Shown: positions 51,222 through 59,735 of the stretch, in pieces
Layout of the letters: every line of letters starts with the position of its first letter
Numbering within the stretch: the stretch's first letter is position 1
NCBI RefSeq assembly: GCF_038396765.1
Contig: NZ_CP150096.1
Location: forward strand, 5,749,001-5,813,000
Reading direction: 5' to 3'
Source: Chitinophaga caseinilytica
Lineage (GTDB): Bacteria; Bacteroidota; Bacteroidia; Chitinophagales; Chitinophagaceae
DNA: 64,000 nucleotides
The notes under the pieces: model-generated
The model's database searches: none
The model's input: the letters and a program-made list of their open reading frames with translations, nothing else
What the model was told of the DNA's origin: nothing
Program-made: the position numbers and the translations under genes

Positions 51222-54034
51222 GGTAGTAGGATGATTGTCTTTCCTTTGATCAGTTGCTTCTTGATATTGATCTTTCCGTCGGAATGCGGTGTGTTGTAGA
51301 AAGGTTCGGAGCCGTTGTTGCTGTAATCGGCGATGAGCCAGTGGACGGCCGCGTCTTGCAGCCAGGTGCGGGAATGCTGGGTGCCGTTGGATTTGAGCGT
51401 CAGTTCGAAGCCCTTTCCATCCGCCACGGTCACGCGGGTAACGTTGCGTTTGGTAGACCTGAAATCGTTGGACCCCAGTTCATTGGCATCGTCTTTCCAG
51501 CTACCGGCGGGCACTTCGCCGTGGGATTCCACTTCGCCGATGATCCGGGCGTTCAGCCTGGCTTCCCCTTTGTTCCGGGCGATATCGTCGGCCGGGTACA
51601 CGGAGAATTCGCCGTTCCTTTCCCAGCTCATCCTGTCGAATTTGCGGGGCAATTGCAGGAGGAGGCCGTATTGATAGGGATTGTCCCCTCCGTTGTATTT
51701 CACTTCATATTCGGTAATCAATTCGCCTTTCGTGGTGAAAAAGTAAGACTGGCGGCCTTCCGCGTTTTTAAATTGCAGTTGCACATCGAAACGGATGCCT
51801 TCGTTCGTTGTTGCCACATCGATCTTCCGGGCGAAGATCGTGTAGAGCGGGTAATATTTGAGCGGGTAGATATTGTTTTGATAGGTTTCCCCGGCCACGT
51901 TGGGCTTGCCGCCGTCGTCGCCGTTCAATGGAATCACCGACACCACCGGCCCCTGCGTCATCAGCGTATCGTTGTCTCTGCGCAGGCATTCGATGAGGCC
52001 TTTCGTTTTGCTGATCGTCCAGCTGTAAGGGCCTTGCCGGATGGTATAACCGCCCGGCACTTCTTCCCATTTCAAATTCATCGTACGGCTGGGAGCGGAA
52101 GCCGCTACCGGCCGCGCGAAGCGCTCCTCCACGCATACGAACCCGCGTGGATCGGTGACTTTAACATATACCGCGCCATCGCGTTTCTTCACTTTAAGTA
52201 CCGCCGTTTTACCGGGAGCGGCGTCCAGGTTAACGGGCACACCATTCGCTTCGATCCGCACTTCTTTCAATGATGTGAAATCATAACGGTTGGCGAATTG
52301 CAGCGTAAGTTGCTGGCCGTCGTCGCGCAATTGGGTGATGCGTACCGGCTCATAGGCTTTCTTCATGCCGATGTATTCCGGTTTCGGCCTGCGCCACCCG
52401 TCGATCGGCCCCCATGGCCCGTACCCTACGATTTTGCCATCGGGCAAATGGAAAATATCGTCGATCCCGCTCCAGATCGCTCCGCCCAAACTGCCTTTAT
52501 AGTGATAGATCGAATCGTAAAATGTAACCAGGGGCGCGCTCCAGGCCGCCCTTACGCCGGGGTCCGTCACCAGTTCGCGGCGGTTGTAGCAAGACAGGTG
52601 CGCATATTCCCCGAAAAGCACCGGCCGGTCGGATTTCGCCGCCGCGTCGGGCCCGTTTACGCCAGGGTAATGGTAATTGGCGATATCCGCCTTGCTGCCC
52701 AGGTTGTTGAAGCCGCCCCAGCATTGGTCATGGAAAGTGGCGGGGCGCGAAGGGTCGTTTTTCTTCACAAAGTCCAATACCTGCGCCCAAAGCGGGCTCC
52801 AGTTGGATTCGTTCCCCAAAGACCACATGATCACGGAAGGATGATTTTTCCCCGCAGCGATGTTGTCCGCATTTGCGCGGACCATATACGGCAAAAATTT
52901 CCCGTCGGTATAGTTCCACAATTTCCAGATGGGCGCGGCGTGATGGTTGATCCACGTCAGAGCGGATTCGCTTTCCACGAAAAGCCCCAGTTCATCGGTC
53001 GCATCGAGGAATTCTTCAGACGGCGGGTAGTGCGACGTGCGGATATAATTGCAATTGGCCGCGCGGAAGAGTTCCGCATCCTGCCGGTCGAGCGCGGGGC
53101 TCAGGCTGCGGCCCTGGAGCGGGTGTACATCGTGGCGGTTGACGCCGCGCAGTTTCACGGGGCTGCCGTTCACCAGCACTTCGTTCCCGCGGATTTCCAC
53201 CTGCCGGAAACCGATTTTCCGGAAAGTGCTTTCCACCGGATTTCCGTCTACAAGCAATTCCGTTTGCAGTTCGTACAGGTTGGGATGCTCGGGGTCCCAG
53301 TGCTTCGGGGCTTTCACGGCCAGCTCATGTTCCTGTGTGGATGCCGAATTGGCCGGAATATCGTTGCGTTTGGCCGAATGCCGGAGCACCATTTTCCCGG
53401 AAGCGTCTTTCAAAGTGAAACGGACTTCCGTGCCGGCAGCCTTGCCTGATTCGTTCGCGATGCCCGTAGTAATGCGGAGCATGGCGTTTTTATAATGCTG
53501 ATCGAATTGCGTAACCACGGTCAGGTCGGAAAGATTGGTTTCGGGAACGGCGAACAGTGTCACTTTCCGTAATATCCCGGCCACCGTGTGCGCCGCGTAT
53601 TGCGAGGTGCAGGCCAGATAATCGGAGATCGTCAGCGCCTGCACTTCCACCGTCAACACATCGTTCCCGAACCGGAGGGCGTTGGTGATATCCAGTTCGA
53701 ACGGGACGAACCCGCCTTCGTGCTCGCCCACTTTCACGCCATTCACCAAAACGCTGGCATGGCTGCTCACGGCGTCGAACCGGAGCTTCACCCGCTGGCC
53801 TTTCCAGGCTTGCGGGATGTCTAACGTTCTGGAATAAACGGCCGTTTCGCCTTCGTGGATGTTGAAAGCCTGCATCAGCAGTTCTCCCGGCACTTTCACG
53901 GGATATTTCCCGTTCAGGGCCCATTCCCCGTTGAGGGAAACCACATCGACCGGGCGCGGCGACAGGCGCGGGAGTTGCGCCATGGCACCGCTGCATAAAA
54001 AGGTAAAGAGAATGACGAATAAACTTTTGCTCAT
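51218..54034 (-). CDS. GH2-family beta-galactosidase-like glycoside hydrolase (copy 2)
   Basis: A 938-residue secreted paralogue of the neighbouring GH2 protein, with a signal peptide (about 1-19, GAMAQ). The acid/base Glu is in MWSLGNES (about residue 407) and the nucleophile region is LFGEYAHLSCYN (about 477). The C-terminal small-chain domain covers about 680-935. It shares blocks with copy 1 such as KLRGVNRHDVHPLQGRS versus KLRGACRHDMHPLLGRS, and the C-terminal halves differ more. It begins 1 bp after the RraA gene ends. Confidence 0.92.
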   Translation of the reverse strand: MSKSLFVILFTFLCSGAMAQLPRLSPRPVDVVSLNGEWALNGKYPVKVPGELLMQAFNIHEGETAVYSRTLDIPQAWKGQRVKLRFDAVSSHASVLVNGVKVGEHEGGFVPFELDITNALRFGNDVLTVEVQALTISDYLACTSQYAAHTVAGILRKVTLFAVPETNLSDLTVVTQFDQHYKNAMLRITTGIANESGKAAGTEVRFTLKDASGKMVLRHSAKRNDIPANSASTQEHELAVKAPKHWDPEHPNLYELQTELLVDGNPVESTFRKIGFRQVEIRGNEVLVNGSPVKLRGVNRHDVHPLQGRSLSPALDRQDAELFRAANCNYIRTSHYPPSEEFLDATDELGLFVESESALTWINHHAAPIWKLWNYTDGKFLPYMVRANADNIAAGKNHPSVIMWSLGNESNWSPLWAQVLDFVKKNDPSRPATFHDQCWGGFNNLGSKADIANYHYPGVNGPDAAAKSDRPVLFGEYAHLSCYNRRELVTDPGVRAAWSAPLVTFYDSIYHYKGSLGGAIWSGIDDIFHLPDGKIVGYGPWGPIDGWRRPKPEYIGMKKAYEPVRITQLRDDGQQLTLQFANRYDFTSLKEVRIEANGVPVNLDAAPGKTAVLKVKKRDGAVYVKVTDPRGFVCVEERFARPVAASAPSRTMNLKWEEVPGGYTIRQGPYSWTISKTKGLIECLRRDNDTLMTQGPVVSVIPLNGDDGGKPNVAGETYQNNIYPLKYYPLYTIFARKIDVATTNEGIRFDVQLQFKNAEGRQSYFFTTKGELITEYEVKYNGGDNPYQYGLLLQLPRKFDRMSWERNGEFSVYPADDIARNKGEARLNARIIGEVESHGEVPAGSWKDDANELGSNDFRSTKRNVTRVTVADGKGFELTLKSNGTQHSRTWLQDAAVHWLIADYSNNGSEPFYNTPHSDGKINIKKQLIKGKTIILLP

Positions 54035-54035
54035 G

Positions 54036-54761
54036 TTACATTATTCCGTATTTCGCGAAAGCCTGTCCGGCGCTCATGCCTTCCAGGATTTTTTGTTGTA
54101 CCATTTTTTCGCCCCGTGCTTTTTCGATAGCGCGGGAAAACACTTCGCGTTCCGCTTCCCGGGGAACGATGCAGACGCCGTCGATATCCCCCAGCACAAT
54201 GTCTCCCGGAAGCACGCGCACGCCCCTGATCTCGAGGGGTACGCGGAAATCGATCACCTTGCCGCGGGGCGCCTGGTCCTGCGCATAGCGGCCATAGGAA
54301 AAGGTAGGGAAATTCAGCTGGAGGATGCCTTTGGTGTCTCGGGAATACCCGTCTACCACCGCGCCCGCCGCGCCCAGTTGCATGGCGCGGGTGCTCATCA
54401 GCTCGCCCCATAAGGCGTACGACGGTGAAGCACCTGCGCAAATATAAACCTCGTTTTTCTTCAAATCGTCGAGCGCCTCCAGCATCAGCCCGAAAGGTTT
54501 TTTGAGCAGGGGGTTCTGGCCGGCGGATGGATCTTCGGAGAACACGTCCGCTTCCAACACCGTCATCGCCCGGCCTACCAGGAACATATCCGACTGCAGC
54601 GGCTGGATCTGGGGCGGCAGAAACTGTCGCTGCAGCCCCATTTTATCCATAATATCCCCCACCACGGCGGTGTATAATTCATTTCTTACGATCGAAAAAA
54701 GTTCATCGTCGTGCTTCCACAACGGGCTGGCCACGCTGCGGCCGTTTGTCTGTTCGTTCAT
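54036..54761 (-). CDS. RraA-family aldolase-like protein
   Basis: A 241-residue protein of the RraA/4-hydroxy-4-methyl-2-oxoglutarate aldolase family. Features are AVVGDIMDKMG, GAAGAVVDGYSRD (conserved Asp and Arg of the active site) and the C-terminal strand GDIVLGDIDGVCIVP. Some members cleave keto-acids in sugar-acid breakdown, others bind RNase E; the operon with a dehydratase and SDR favours the aldolase role. It heads a seven-gene operon, and the regulator at 55025 faces away. Confidence 0.87.
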   Translation of the reverse strand: MNEQTNGRSVASPLWKHDDELFSIVRNELYTAVVGDIMDKMGLQRQFLPPQIQPLQSDMFLVGRAMTVLEADVFSEDPSAGQNPLLKKPFGLMLEALDDLKKNEVYICAGASPSYALWGELMSTRAMQLGAAGAVVDGYSRDTKGILQLNFPTFSYGRYAQDQAPRGKVIDFRVPLEIRGVRVLPGDIVLGDIDGVCIVPREAEREVFSRAIEKARGEKMVQQKILEGMSAGQAFAKYGIM

Positions 54762-54935
54762 ATAGTTTGATTCTTCGATGCCTGCCGCCCGGGCTCACCG
54801 CCCCGGCAAAACCGCCTTATGAAAAGAGTAACATCATGTGTGGCGGCGGTGCGCCGGGCCGGTGAAGCTTTCCTTAACCATATTTTCCCGGGGCAGCAAT
54901 CTTATGCAATTTAACAGCCGGAGGCGCGGAAGAGG

Positions 54936-54970
54936 TTAACGATTTTAGCCAAAACATTAACGATTTTAGC
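54936..54970. repeat. Direct repeat TTAACGATTTTAGC, period 21 bp (candidate AraC operator)
   Basis: The 14-mer occurs at 54936-54949 and again at 54957-54970, exactly two helical turns apart. It lies between the divergent RraA operon and the AraC-type gene, 55-89 bp upstream of the latter's ATG and just before a TAAATTTG box. Direct repeats with this phasing are the usual binding sites of AraC-family dimers. Confidence 0.65.
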
Positions 54971-54992
54971 ATCTTTCAGCCATTTTATTTAG

Positions 54993-55000
54993 TAAATTTG
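54993..55000 (+). promoter_or_regulatory. TAAATTTG -7 box of the AraC-type gene
   Basis: A perfect match to the Bacteroidota TAnnTTTG -7 element, 25 bp before the ATG at 55025. The operator-like direct repeat lies immediately upstream. Confidence 0.55.
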
Positions 55001-55024
55001 TCAATAAAATTAATACTCAGGACC

Positions 55025-55915
55025 ATGAAAGCGAGGTTGATCGAAACCGGGCTGGATGCCAACCGGCAGTTCAGGGTGAAGCAGGTAGACGAATACTTCC
55101 TCAATTCTCCCTTCCACTTTCACGACACCTGTGAGATCGTGCTGATCGAGGAAGGATACGGGAAGCGGATCGTGGGCGATCATATCGACGATTTCGACCA
55201 GGGGGATATGGTGATGATGGGGCCTAACCTGCCGCATATCTGGCAAACGGACAATGCATTTTACCACAGGCGGAAAAACCTCCGCGTGAAAGCCACCGTA
55301 CTTTATTTCGCACCGGCCATGGTACTGGGCCTCGTGGCCGGTACCGATGCCGCGGCAGCCGTGGAAGCCCTGCTTGCCAAAGCCAGCAGGGGCCTGTCTA
55401 TCAAACAGGACGCCCACGCCCGGCTGCTGGAACTGTTCGCGGAAATTCAGATCTCCGAAGGACTGAAGCGGATTTCCCTCTTCCTGGAAGCCCTTCATTT
55501 ATTGGCGCATACCGAAGATTATGACTGCCTCGCCAGCGACCATTACAAAAACGCCATGACCGTCAAAGATGCCGGCCGGTTCAACGATGTGTACCAGTTC
55601 CTCATCACCAATTTCCACCGGGAAATTCCGCTGGATGAAGTGGCTTCGGTAGCGAAAATGTCGCCCACGGCGTTTTGCCGGTATTTCAAAACGCGGACGC
55701 AGAAATCGTTCGTGAGCTTCCTGCAGGAAATCAGGATTTCACATGCCTGCAAGCTCCTTCGCCGCGACGATCTTTCCGTCATGGAAGTAGCCCTGGAAAG
55801 CGGGTACAACAACCTCGTCAACTTCAACAAATGTTTCCGCAATATTACCAGCCATAGCCCTTCCGAATACCGTAAACGCATGCGGGCCGAAGCTGCGGGC
55901 GAGCTCATAGGATGA
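55025..55915 (+). CDS. AraC-family transcriptional regulator with cupin domain
   Basis: A 296-residue regulator. The cupin-like ligand domain (about 1-110) has HDTCEIVLIEEGYGKRIVGDHIDDFDQGDMVMMGPNLPHIW. The C-terminal pair of AraC helix-turn-helix motifs covers about 190-285 (EIPLDEVASVAKMSPTAFCRYFKTRTQKSFVSFLQEIRI and VMEVALESGYNNLVNFNKCFRNITSHSPSEYRKRM). It is divergent from the RraA-GH2-dehydratase operon and most likely controls it through the direct repeat between them. The ATG at 55025 lies just after a promoter box; an earlier TTG at 54998 is less likely. Confidence 0.9.
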   Translation: MKARLIETGLDANRQFRVKQVDEYFLNSPFHFHDTCEIVLIEEGYGKRIVGDHIDDFDQGDMVMMGPNLPHIWQTDNAFYHRRKNLRVKATVLYFAPAMVLGLVAGTDAAAAVEALLAKASRGLSIKQDAHARLLELFAEIQISEGLKRISLFLEALHLLAHTEDYDCLASDHYKNAMTVKDAGRFNDVYQFLITNFHREIPLDEVASVAKMSPTAFCRYFKTRTQKSFVSFLQEIRISHACKLLRRDDLSVMEVALESGYNNLVNFNKCFRNITSHSPSEYRKRMRAEAAGELIG

Positions 55916-55951
55916 TCGCGGACCGCCCATCCCCCCTTTCAAAAAAATCCC

Positions 55952-56002
55952 ACAATAACTTTGAAATGAAAAGCAAAATCACTTAACTTTGAACTACAAA
56001 GT
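55952..56002 (+). promoter_or_regulatory. Two TAACTTTG boxes and a palindrome before the small membrane protein gene
   Basis: TAACTTTG (TAnnTTTG type) occurs twice about 30 bp apart, near 55954 and 55984. The second is embedded in the palindrome ACTTTGAACTACAAAGT (55986-56002; 6-bp arms, 5-bp centre). This looks like a promoter region under control of a dimeric regulator. Confidence 0.5.
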
Positions 56003-56040
56003 ACTTTCCAAATATTAATTAACGATAAAAATGGTGGGTT

Positions 56041-56379
56041 ATGACCTCAAATCACCGTTCCACGATTTCCTCCTTCTTTACCGTTGCCCTGCTGAAGCGG
56101 ATGCTCGTCGGCGCAGCGATCGGGCTGACGCTCATGATCATTTTCCTTTCCGGCGTCCCTGATCCTGAACCGGAATGGGGCCGTTACTGGACCGTTCGCC
56201 CTCTCATAGTGATCGCATTCGCCGGCGCGGCAGGCGGCGCATTTTTCCACCTCGTGGATCCCCTCCGTTTCTCCGGCACATGGAAGAAAATCGCGGCGTT
56301 TTTGCTTTGTTTGCTCGTTTTCGTTTTCTGCCTCTGGATCGGCTCCGTACTGGGGCTCGACGGCACCCTCTGGGATTAA
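56041..56379 (+). CDS. Small membrane protein, unknown function
   Basis: A 112-residue protein with three hydrophobic segments (about residues 17-36, 50-70 and 82-104). No family is recognised. It has its own promoter-like region with a palindrome and precedes a serine hydrolase gene by 67 bp. Confidence 0.6.
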   Translation: MTSNHRSTISSFFTVALLKRMLVGAAIGLTLMIIFLSGVPDPEPEWGRYWTVRPLIVIAFAGAAGGAFFHLVDPLRFSGTWKKIAAFLLCLLVFVFCLWIGSVLGLDGTLWD

Positions 56380-56446
56380 CGCACTTTCCTTCCGCTTTTC
56401 AATTTTTTGACCGTATTTTCATTCCGTCGATCCAAAAATCCATGGA

Positions 56447-57520
56447 ATGAAAATCCTCCCCATCCTCCTCGCCGCCATTATCAGTTTGCCGGTATCCGCC
56501 CAGCTCCGCCAACAGCGCGCTGCGGCCGACAGCCTCTTCCAACATTACAACACCTCCGAAACCACCGGCATCAGCGTGCTGGTGGTCCGCAACGGCAAAA
56601 AACTGTACGACCGCTCCTTCGGTTACGCCGACATTGCGCGGCACCGGAAAGCCGCCGCCACCACCAATTACCGCATCGCTTCCGTCACTAAATCCTTCAC
56701 CGCCATGGCGATCATGCTGCTGCGCGATGAAGGGAAGCTTTCGCTGGACGACCCATTGACCCGATTCTTTCCGCAATTGGCCGCATTCGGCCGCAACATC
56801 ACAATACGCCAGATGCTCCTGCACACCTCGGGGCTCGTGAGCTATGGCGACATTCTCCCCGCCCCGCCTACCGTTCCGCTGAAAGACGCCGATGTGCTCC
56901 GCCTCCTCGAAACCCAGGACACCACCCGCTTTCCGCCCGGTTCGCGTTTCGATTACAGCAATACCGGGTACGTACTGCTGGGCCTCATCGTGGAAAAAAC
57001 ATCCGGGATGCCGTTCCCCGAATTCCTCCGCCAGCGCATCTTCCAGCCACTAGGCATGAAAAACGCCACTGTCAACAGCCTCACCGACTCCATCCCGAAC
57101 CGGGCATACGGCTACAATCTCGAAAAGGGAACGCTCGTCCCGAAAGACCAGAGCATGTTCAGCTACCTCCTGGGCGACGGCGGCGTTTACAGCTCCACAT
57201 CGGATTTCTACCGTTGGGACCAGGCGCTTTACACCCATCAACTCGTATCCGCGGCCACGCTCCGGGAAATCTTCACGCCCGGCTCCTCGCCTTCCCCAAC
57301 CCTGGGTTATGGCTACGGCTGGGAAATTGACCGGAAATACGGACTGGAAAGAGTGATGCACACCGGCGGAACGTCCGGGTTCTCTTCGTATTACGTCCGC
57401 TACCCGGAGAAAAAATTCTCCATCATCCTGTTCGCTAACCAGAATACAGGGCTCGCCCTCGACCCCATCGCCCAATCCCTCGAAAAGATATTTCTATCCG
57501 AAGCCGCCGGCCAACCCTGA
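56447..57520 (+). CDS. Serine hydrolase of the beta-lactamase/class C penicillin-binding-protein family
   Basis: A 357-residue exported protein (signal peptide 1-18, VSAQ). The catalytic SxxK is SVTK (Ser79, Lys82) within YRIASVTKSFTAMAIM, the second motif is the YSN in FDYSNTGYV, and a late HTGG replaces the KTG triad. The family (COG1680) includes peptidases, esterases and beta-lactamase-like proteins; no specific substrate can be given. It probably has its own transcript. Confidence 0.88.
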   Translation: MKILPILLAAIISLPVSAQLRQQRAAADSLFQHYNTSETTGISVLVVRNGKKLYDRSFGYADIARHRKAAATTNYRIASVTKSFTAMAIMLLRDEGKLSLDDPLTRFFPQLAAFGRNITIRQMLLHTSGLVSYGDILPAPPTVPLKDADVLRLLETQDTTRFPPGSRFDYSNTGYVLLGLIVEKTSGMPFPEFLRQRIFQPLGMKNATVNSLTDSIPNRAYGYNLEKGTLVPKDQSMFSYLLGDGGVYSSTSDFYRWDQALYTHQLVSAATLREIFTPGSSPSPTLGYGYGWEIDRKYGLERVMHTGGTSGFSSYYVRYPEKKFSIILFANQNTGLALDPIAQSLEKIFLSEAAGQP

Positions 57521-57538
57521 TGACAGCCATATTATTTT

Positions 57539-57564
57539 TTTCCTAACAGGAAATATTTTTTCCT
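57539..57564. promoter_or_regulatory. Triple TTTCCT/AGGAAA operator-like site before the dehydrogenase gene
   Basis: TTTCCT (57539-57544), AGGAAA (57548-57553) and TTTCCT (57559-57564) follow one another with 3- and 5-bp spacers, giving two overlapping palindromes 49-74 bp upstream of the ATG at 57613. The same half-sites occur in the two other intergenic regions of this cluster (59700-59725 and 60419-60431). Confidence 0.55.
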
Positions 57565-57612
57565 ATAATTATATAATACGGGATATTTTCGTAGCGGAAA
57601 AACGTAAAACAT

Positions 57613-58713
57613 ATGTCCGCCACCTCCGGGAAAAATGGCAGGCTTGTCCTGTTCGACGGGCCGGGAACGCCCTTCCGCACCGAAACACACGCCGTACGCG
57701 CGCTCCATCCGGGCGAAATCCTCGTCCGTAATATCTACACCACCCTATGCGGCAGCGATCTGCACACTTTCTGCGGATTAAGATCGGAGCCTTGTCCCAC
57801 CGTGCTCGGCCACGAGATCGTGGGTGAGATCGTGCAACTACATCCTTCCCACCCGGGAACGGATTTGCAGGGAAACGCCCTGCGCCCGGGAGACCGCATC
57901 ACCTGGACGATCTTCGCCAGCGACCCTCAATCCGCCAATGCCTTGCGGGGCATGCCGCAAAAGGGCGAAGGACTTTTCAAATACGGGCATGCCCGCGCCG
58001 CCGGCGACGAAGTTTTTCACGGCGGACTGGCGGAATTCTGCATCCTCCAGCCGCATACCGGCATCATCAAACTGCCGGAAGAAATTCCCCTTCCCGTTGC
58101 CGCAACACTGAACTGTTCCGTATCCACCGTTGCCGGTGCGCTCCGCACGGCCGGCGATCTGTTGGGAAAGAAAGTGCTGATTACCGGCATGGGCCACCTC
58201 GGGATCATGTGCGCCGCTATGTGCCGCGAAGCCGGCGCCAGCTGGACCGGGGCGGCGGATATCAATGAAACCCGCCTCCGGGAATCCCTGCAATTCGGTG
58301 TGGATGCCGTTTTCAATATGCAACAGGACGCAACCGGACTCACCGCAATTTTACGCGAACAAACCGGCGGAGTCGACGTCGTATTCGATATGAGCGGATC
58401 GCCCGCCGCCATGGAATTCGGGATTTCCTGCCTGGCCATCGGCGGATGCGCCGTGTGGATCGGTGCGGTGTTCCAGACACGGCCTGTTTCCGTCAACCCG
58501 GAAAAGATCATCCGCAACCTGCTCACCATCCGCGGATTGCACAATTACAACTTCGAGGATTTCCGGAATGCGTTTGCTTTCATCCACGCCAATTGGAAAA
58601 AATATCCATTCGCTTCGATGATCGAAAAGGAGTTTACGCTCGGGGAAACGCAGGCAGCGTTTGAATATGCGGTGGCCCGGAAACCCCTGCGCGTGGGCGT
58701 CCGGCTGACATGA
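57613..58713 (+). CDS. HpnZ-like (phosphonate-associated) zinc-binding alcohol dehydrogenase family protein
   Basis: A 366-residue medium-chain dehydrogenase. Catalytic-zinc motifs are present: C46 in TTLCGSDLHTFCG and H67-E68 in VLGHEIVGEI. The Rossmann motif is GMGHLGIM (about residues 192-199). The sequence TFCGxRSEPxPTxLGHEIVG and FKYGH are typical of the putative phosphonate-catabolism alcohol dehydrogenases (HpnZ type), a family whose reaction is not proven. The structural-zinc loop, which should carry Cys residues around 102-120, has none here. Its neighbours, a phosphatase-superfamily hydrolase and an OPA-type transporter, also fit phosphorus-compound use. Confidence 0.72.
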   Translation: MSATSGKNGRLVLFDGPGTPFRTETHAVRALHPGEILVRNIYTTLCGSDLHTFCGLRSEPCPTVLGHEIVGEIVQLHPSHPGTDLQGNALRPGDRITWTIFASDPQSANALRGMPQKGEGLFKYGHARAAGDEVFHGGLAEFCILQPHTGIIKLPEEIPLPVAATLNCSVSTVAGALRTAGDLLGKKVLITGMGHLGIMCAAMCREAGASWTGAADINETRLRESLQFGVDAVFNMQQDATGLTAILREQTGGVDVVFDMSGSPAAMEFGISCLAIGGCAVWIGAVFQTRPVSVNPEKIIRNLLTIRGLHNYNFEDFRNAFAFIHANWKKYPFASMIEKEFTLGETQAAFEYAVARKPLRVGVRLT

Positions 58714-58731
58714 ACGGACTTCAAATGACAT

Positions 58732-58767
58732 AAAAAAAGCCGTGCTTGCTGAAGCACGGCTTTTTTT
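58732..58767. terminator. Bidirectional terminator between dehydrogenase and phosphatase genes
   Basis: AAAAAAAGCCGTGCTT and AAGCACGGCTTTTTTT pair perfectly around a GCTG loop. The flanking A- and T-runs let it end the two convergent genes. Confidence 0.9.
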
Positions 58768-58780
58768 GCATTACTAGAAA

Positions 58781-59671
58781 TCACTTGAATATTTCGGTAA
58801 CGGCCCTCCCGATCCAAACCTGCGGCGGACTGAGCCGGAAAAGTTTTGCGATGGTAGCGGCGGTGTCGAACGTCATGACGCTCGTTTGTACTTCGTGGCC
58901 AGCTTTGATACCAGGGCCTTTCACGATCCAGGGGATTTGCATTTCCGCCATGGAAATGGAACCGTGCCCTTTGTTGATACCGCCATGATCGGCCGTAAAG
59001 ATCACCACCGTTTCCTTTTCGATACCCGCGTCGCGGATGGCCTGCAGGATTTCGCCTACGTGCGCGTCCGTCCGCTCGATGGCGGCATAATACTCCGGTG
59101 TATCGTGGCCAACCTTGTGGCCCACGCTGTCTACATCATGCAGATGCACGAACAGGAAAGTCGGTTTGGCGGATTTGATATAATTGCAGGCCGCAGCAGC
59201 AACCGCGATATCGCCATCGCCGTTTTCGTCTTTATTCACGGCTGCTTTCGGAAAGAGATAACCGATGCCGTCCCACTCGTAGATCACCCCGATCTCGCTT
59301 TGCGGACGGGCTTTCCGGAGCAATCCATACACCGTGGGGAACATGCCGTATTCATCCAGCATGCGCGCGGGAAGATCGGGCTTTTTACTGCCCCAGGTGG
59401 TGTAGCCGTGCAGCTCCGGGCCTGCGCCCATCACCATAGACGCCCAGTTGGGCGCGCTGGAAGAAGGAAGCACCGTTCTGGCCTGTAATGTCCAGGCGCC
59501 TTCCTGCATCATGGCGCGAAGCACCGGCACCTGGGCTTTCTGAAAGGCATATGCGCCGAATCCATCGGACCCGACGAGGATCACGTGTTTCGGTTTCGGC
59601 TGCGCGAAAGCGGCCTGGCCGATCAACGAACCTGCAAGGAAGAGATATCCTGTCCATCTGGGTAATCGCAT
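58781..59671 (-). CDS. Exported alkaline-phosphatase-superfamily hydrolase (nucleotide pyrophosphatase/phosphodiesterase type)
   Basis: A 296-residue protein with a signal peptide (about 1-22, AAFAQ). Metal ligands and active-site segments are in LVGSDGFGAY (Asp), SSSAPNWASMVMGAGPELHG (nucleophile Ser or Thr region), VDSVGHKVGHDT and FTADHGGINKGHG. This is the alkaline-phosphatase fold that also includes phosphodiesterases, NPP enzymes and phosphonoacetate hydrolase. The short length resembles compact phosphodiesterases. Context suggests it releases phosphate or a phosphonate product; the substrate is open. Confidence 0.8.
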   Translation of the reverse strand: MRLPRWTGYLFLAGSLIGQAAFAQPKPKHVILVGSDGFGAYAFQKAQVPVLRAMMQEGAWTLQARTVLPSSSAPNWASMVMGAGPELHGYTTWGSKKPDLPARMLDEYGMFPTVYGLLRKARPQSEIGVIYEWDGIGYLFPKAAVNKDENGDGDIAVAAAACNYIKSAKPTFLFVHLHDVDSVGHKVGHDTPEYYAAIERTDAHVGEILQAIRDAGIEKETVVIFTADHGGINKGHGSISMAEMQIPWIVKGPGIKAGHEVQTSVMTFDTAATIAKLFRLSPPQVWIGRAVTEIFK

Positions 59672-59699
59672 ACTTCAGTGTTTTCGACAAGATATAAAC

Positions 59700-59735
59700 T
59701 TTCCTTTAAAGAAATAATATTTCCTTAAGTGAAAT
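59700..59735. promoter_or_regulatory. Pair of TTTCCT sites upstream of the phosphatase-family gene
   Basis: TTTCCT occurs at 59700-59705 and 59720-59725, each followed by a degenerate partner half (AAGAAA, GTGAAA), in the 64-bp gap between the XRE-cupin gene and the hydrolase gene it precedes. The two are 20 bp apart. They match the half-site family at 57539 and 60419. Confidence 0.5.
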
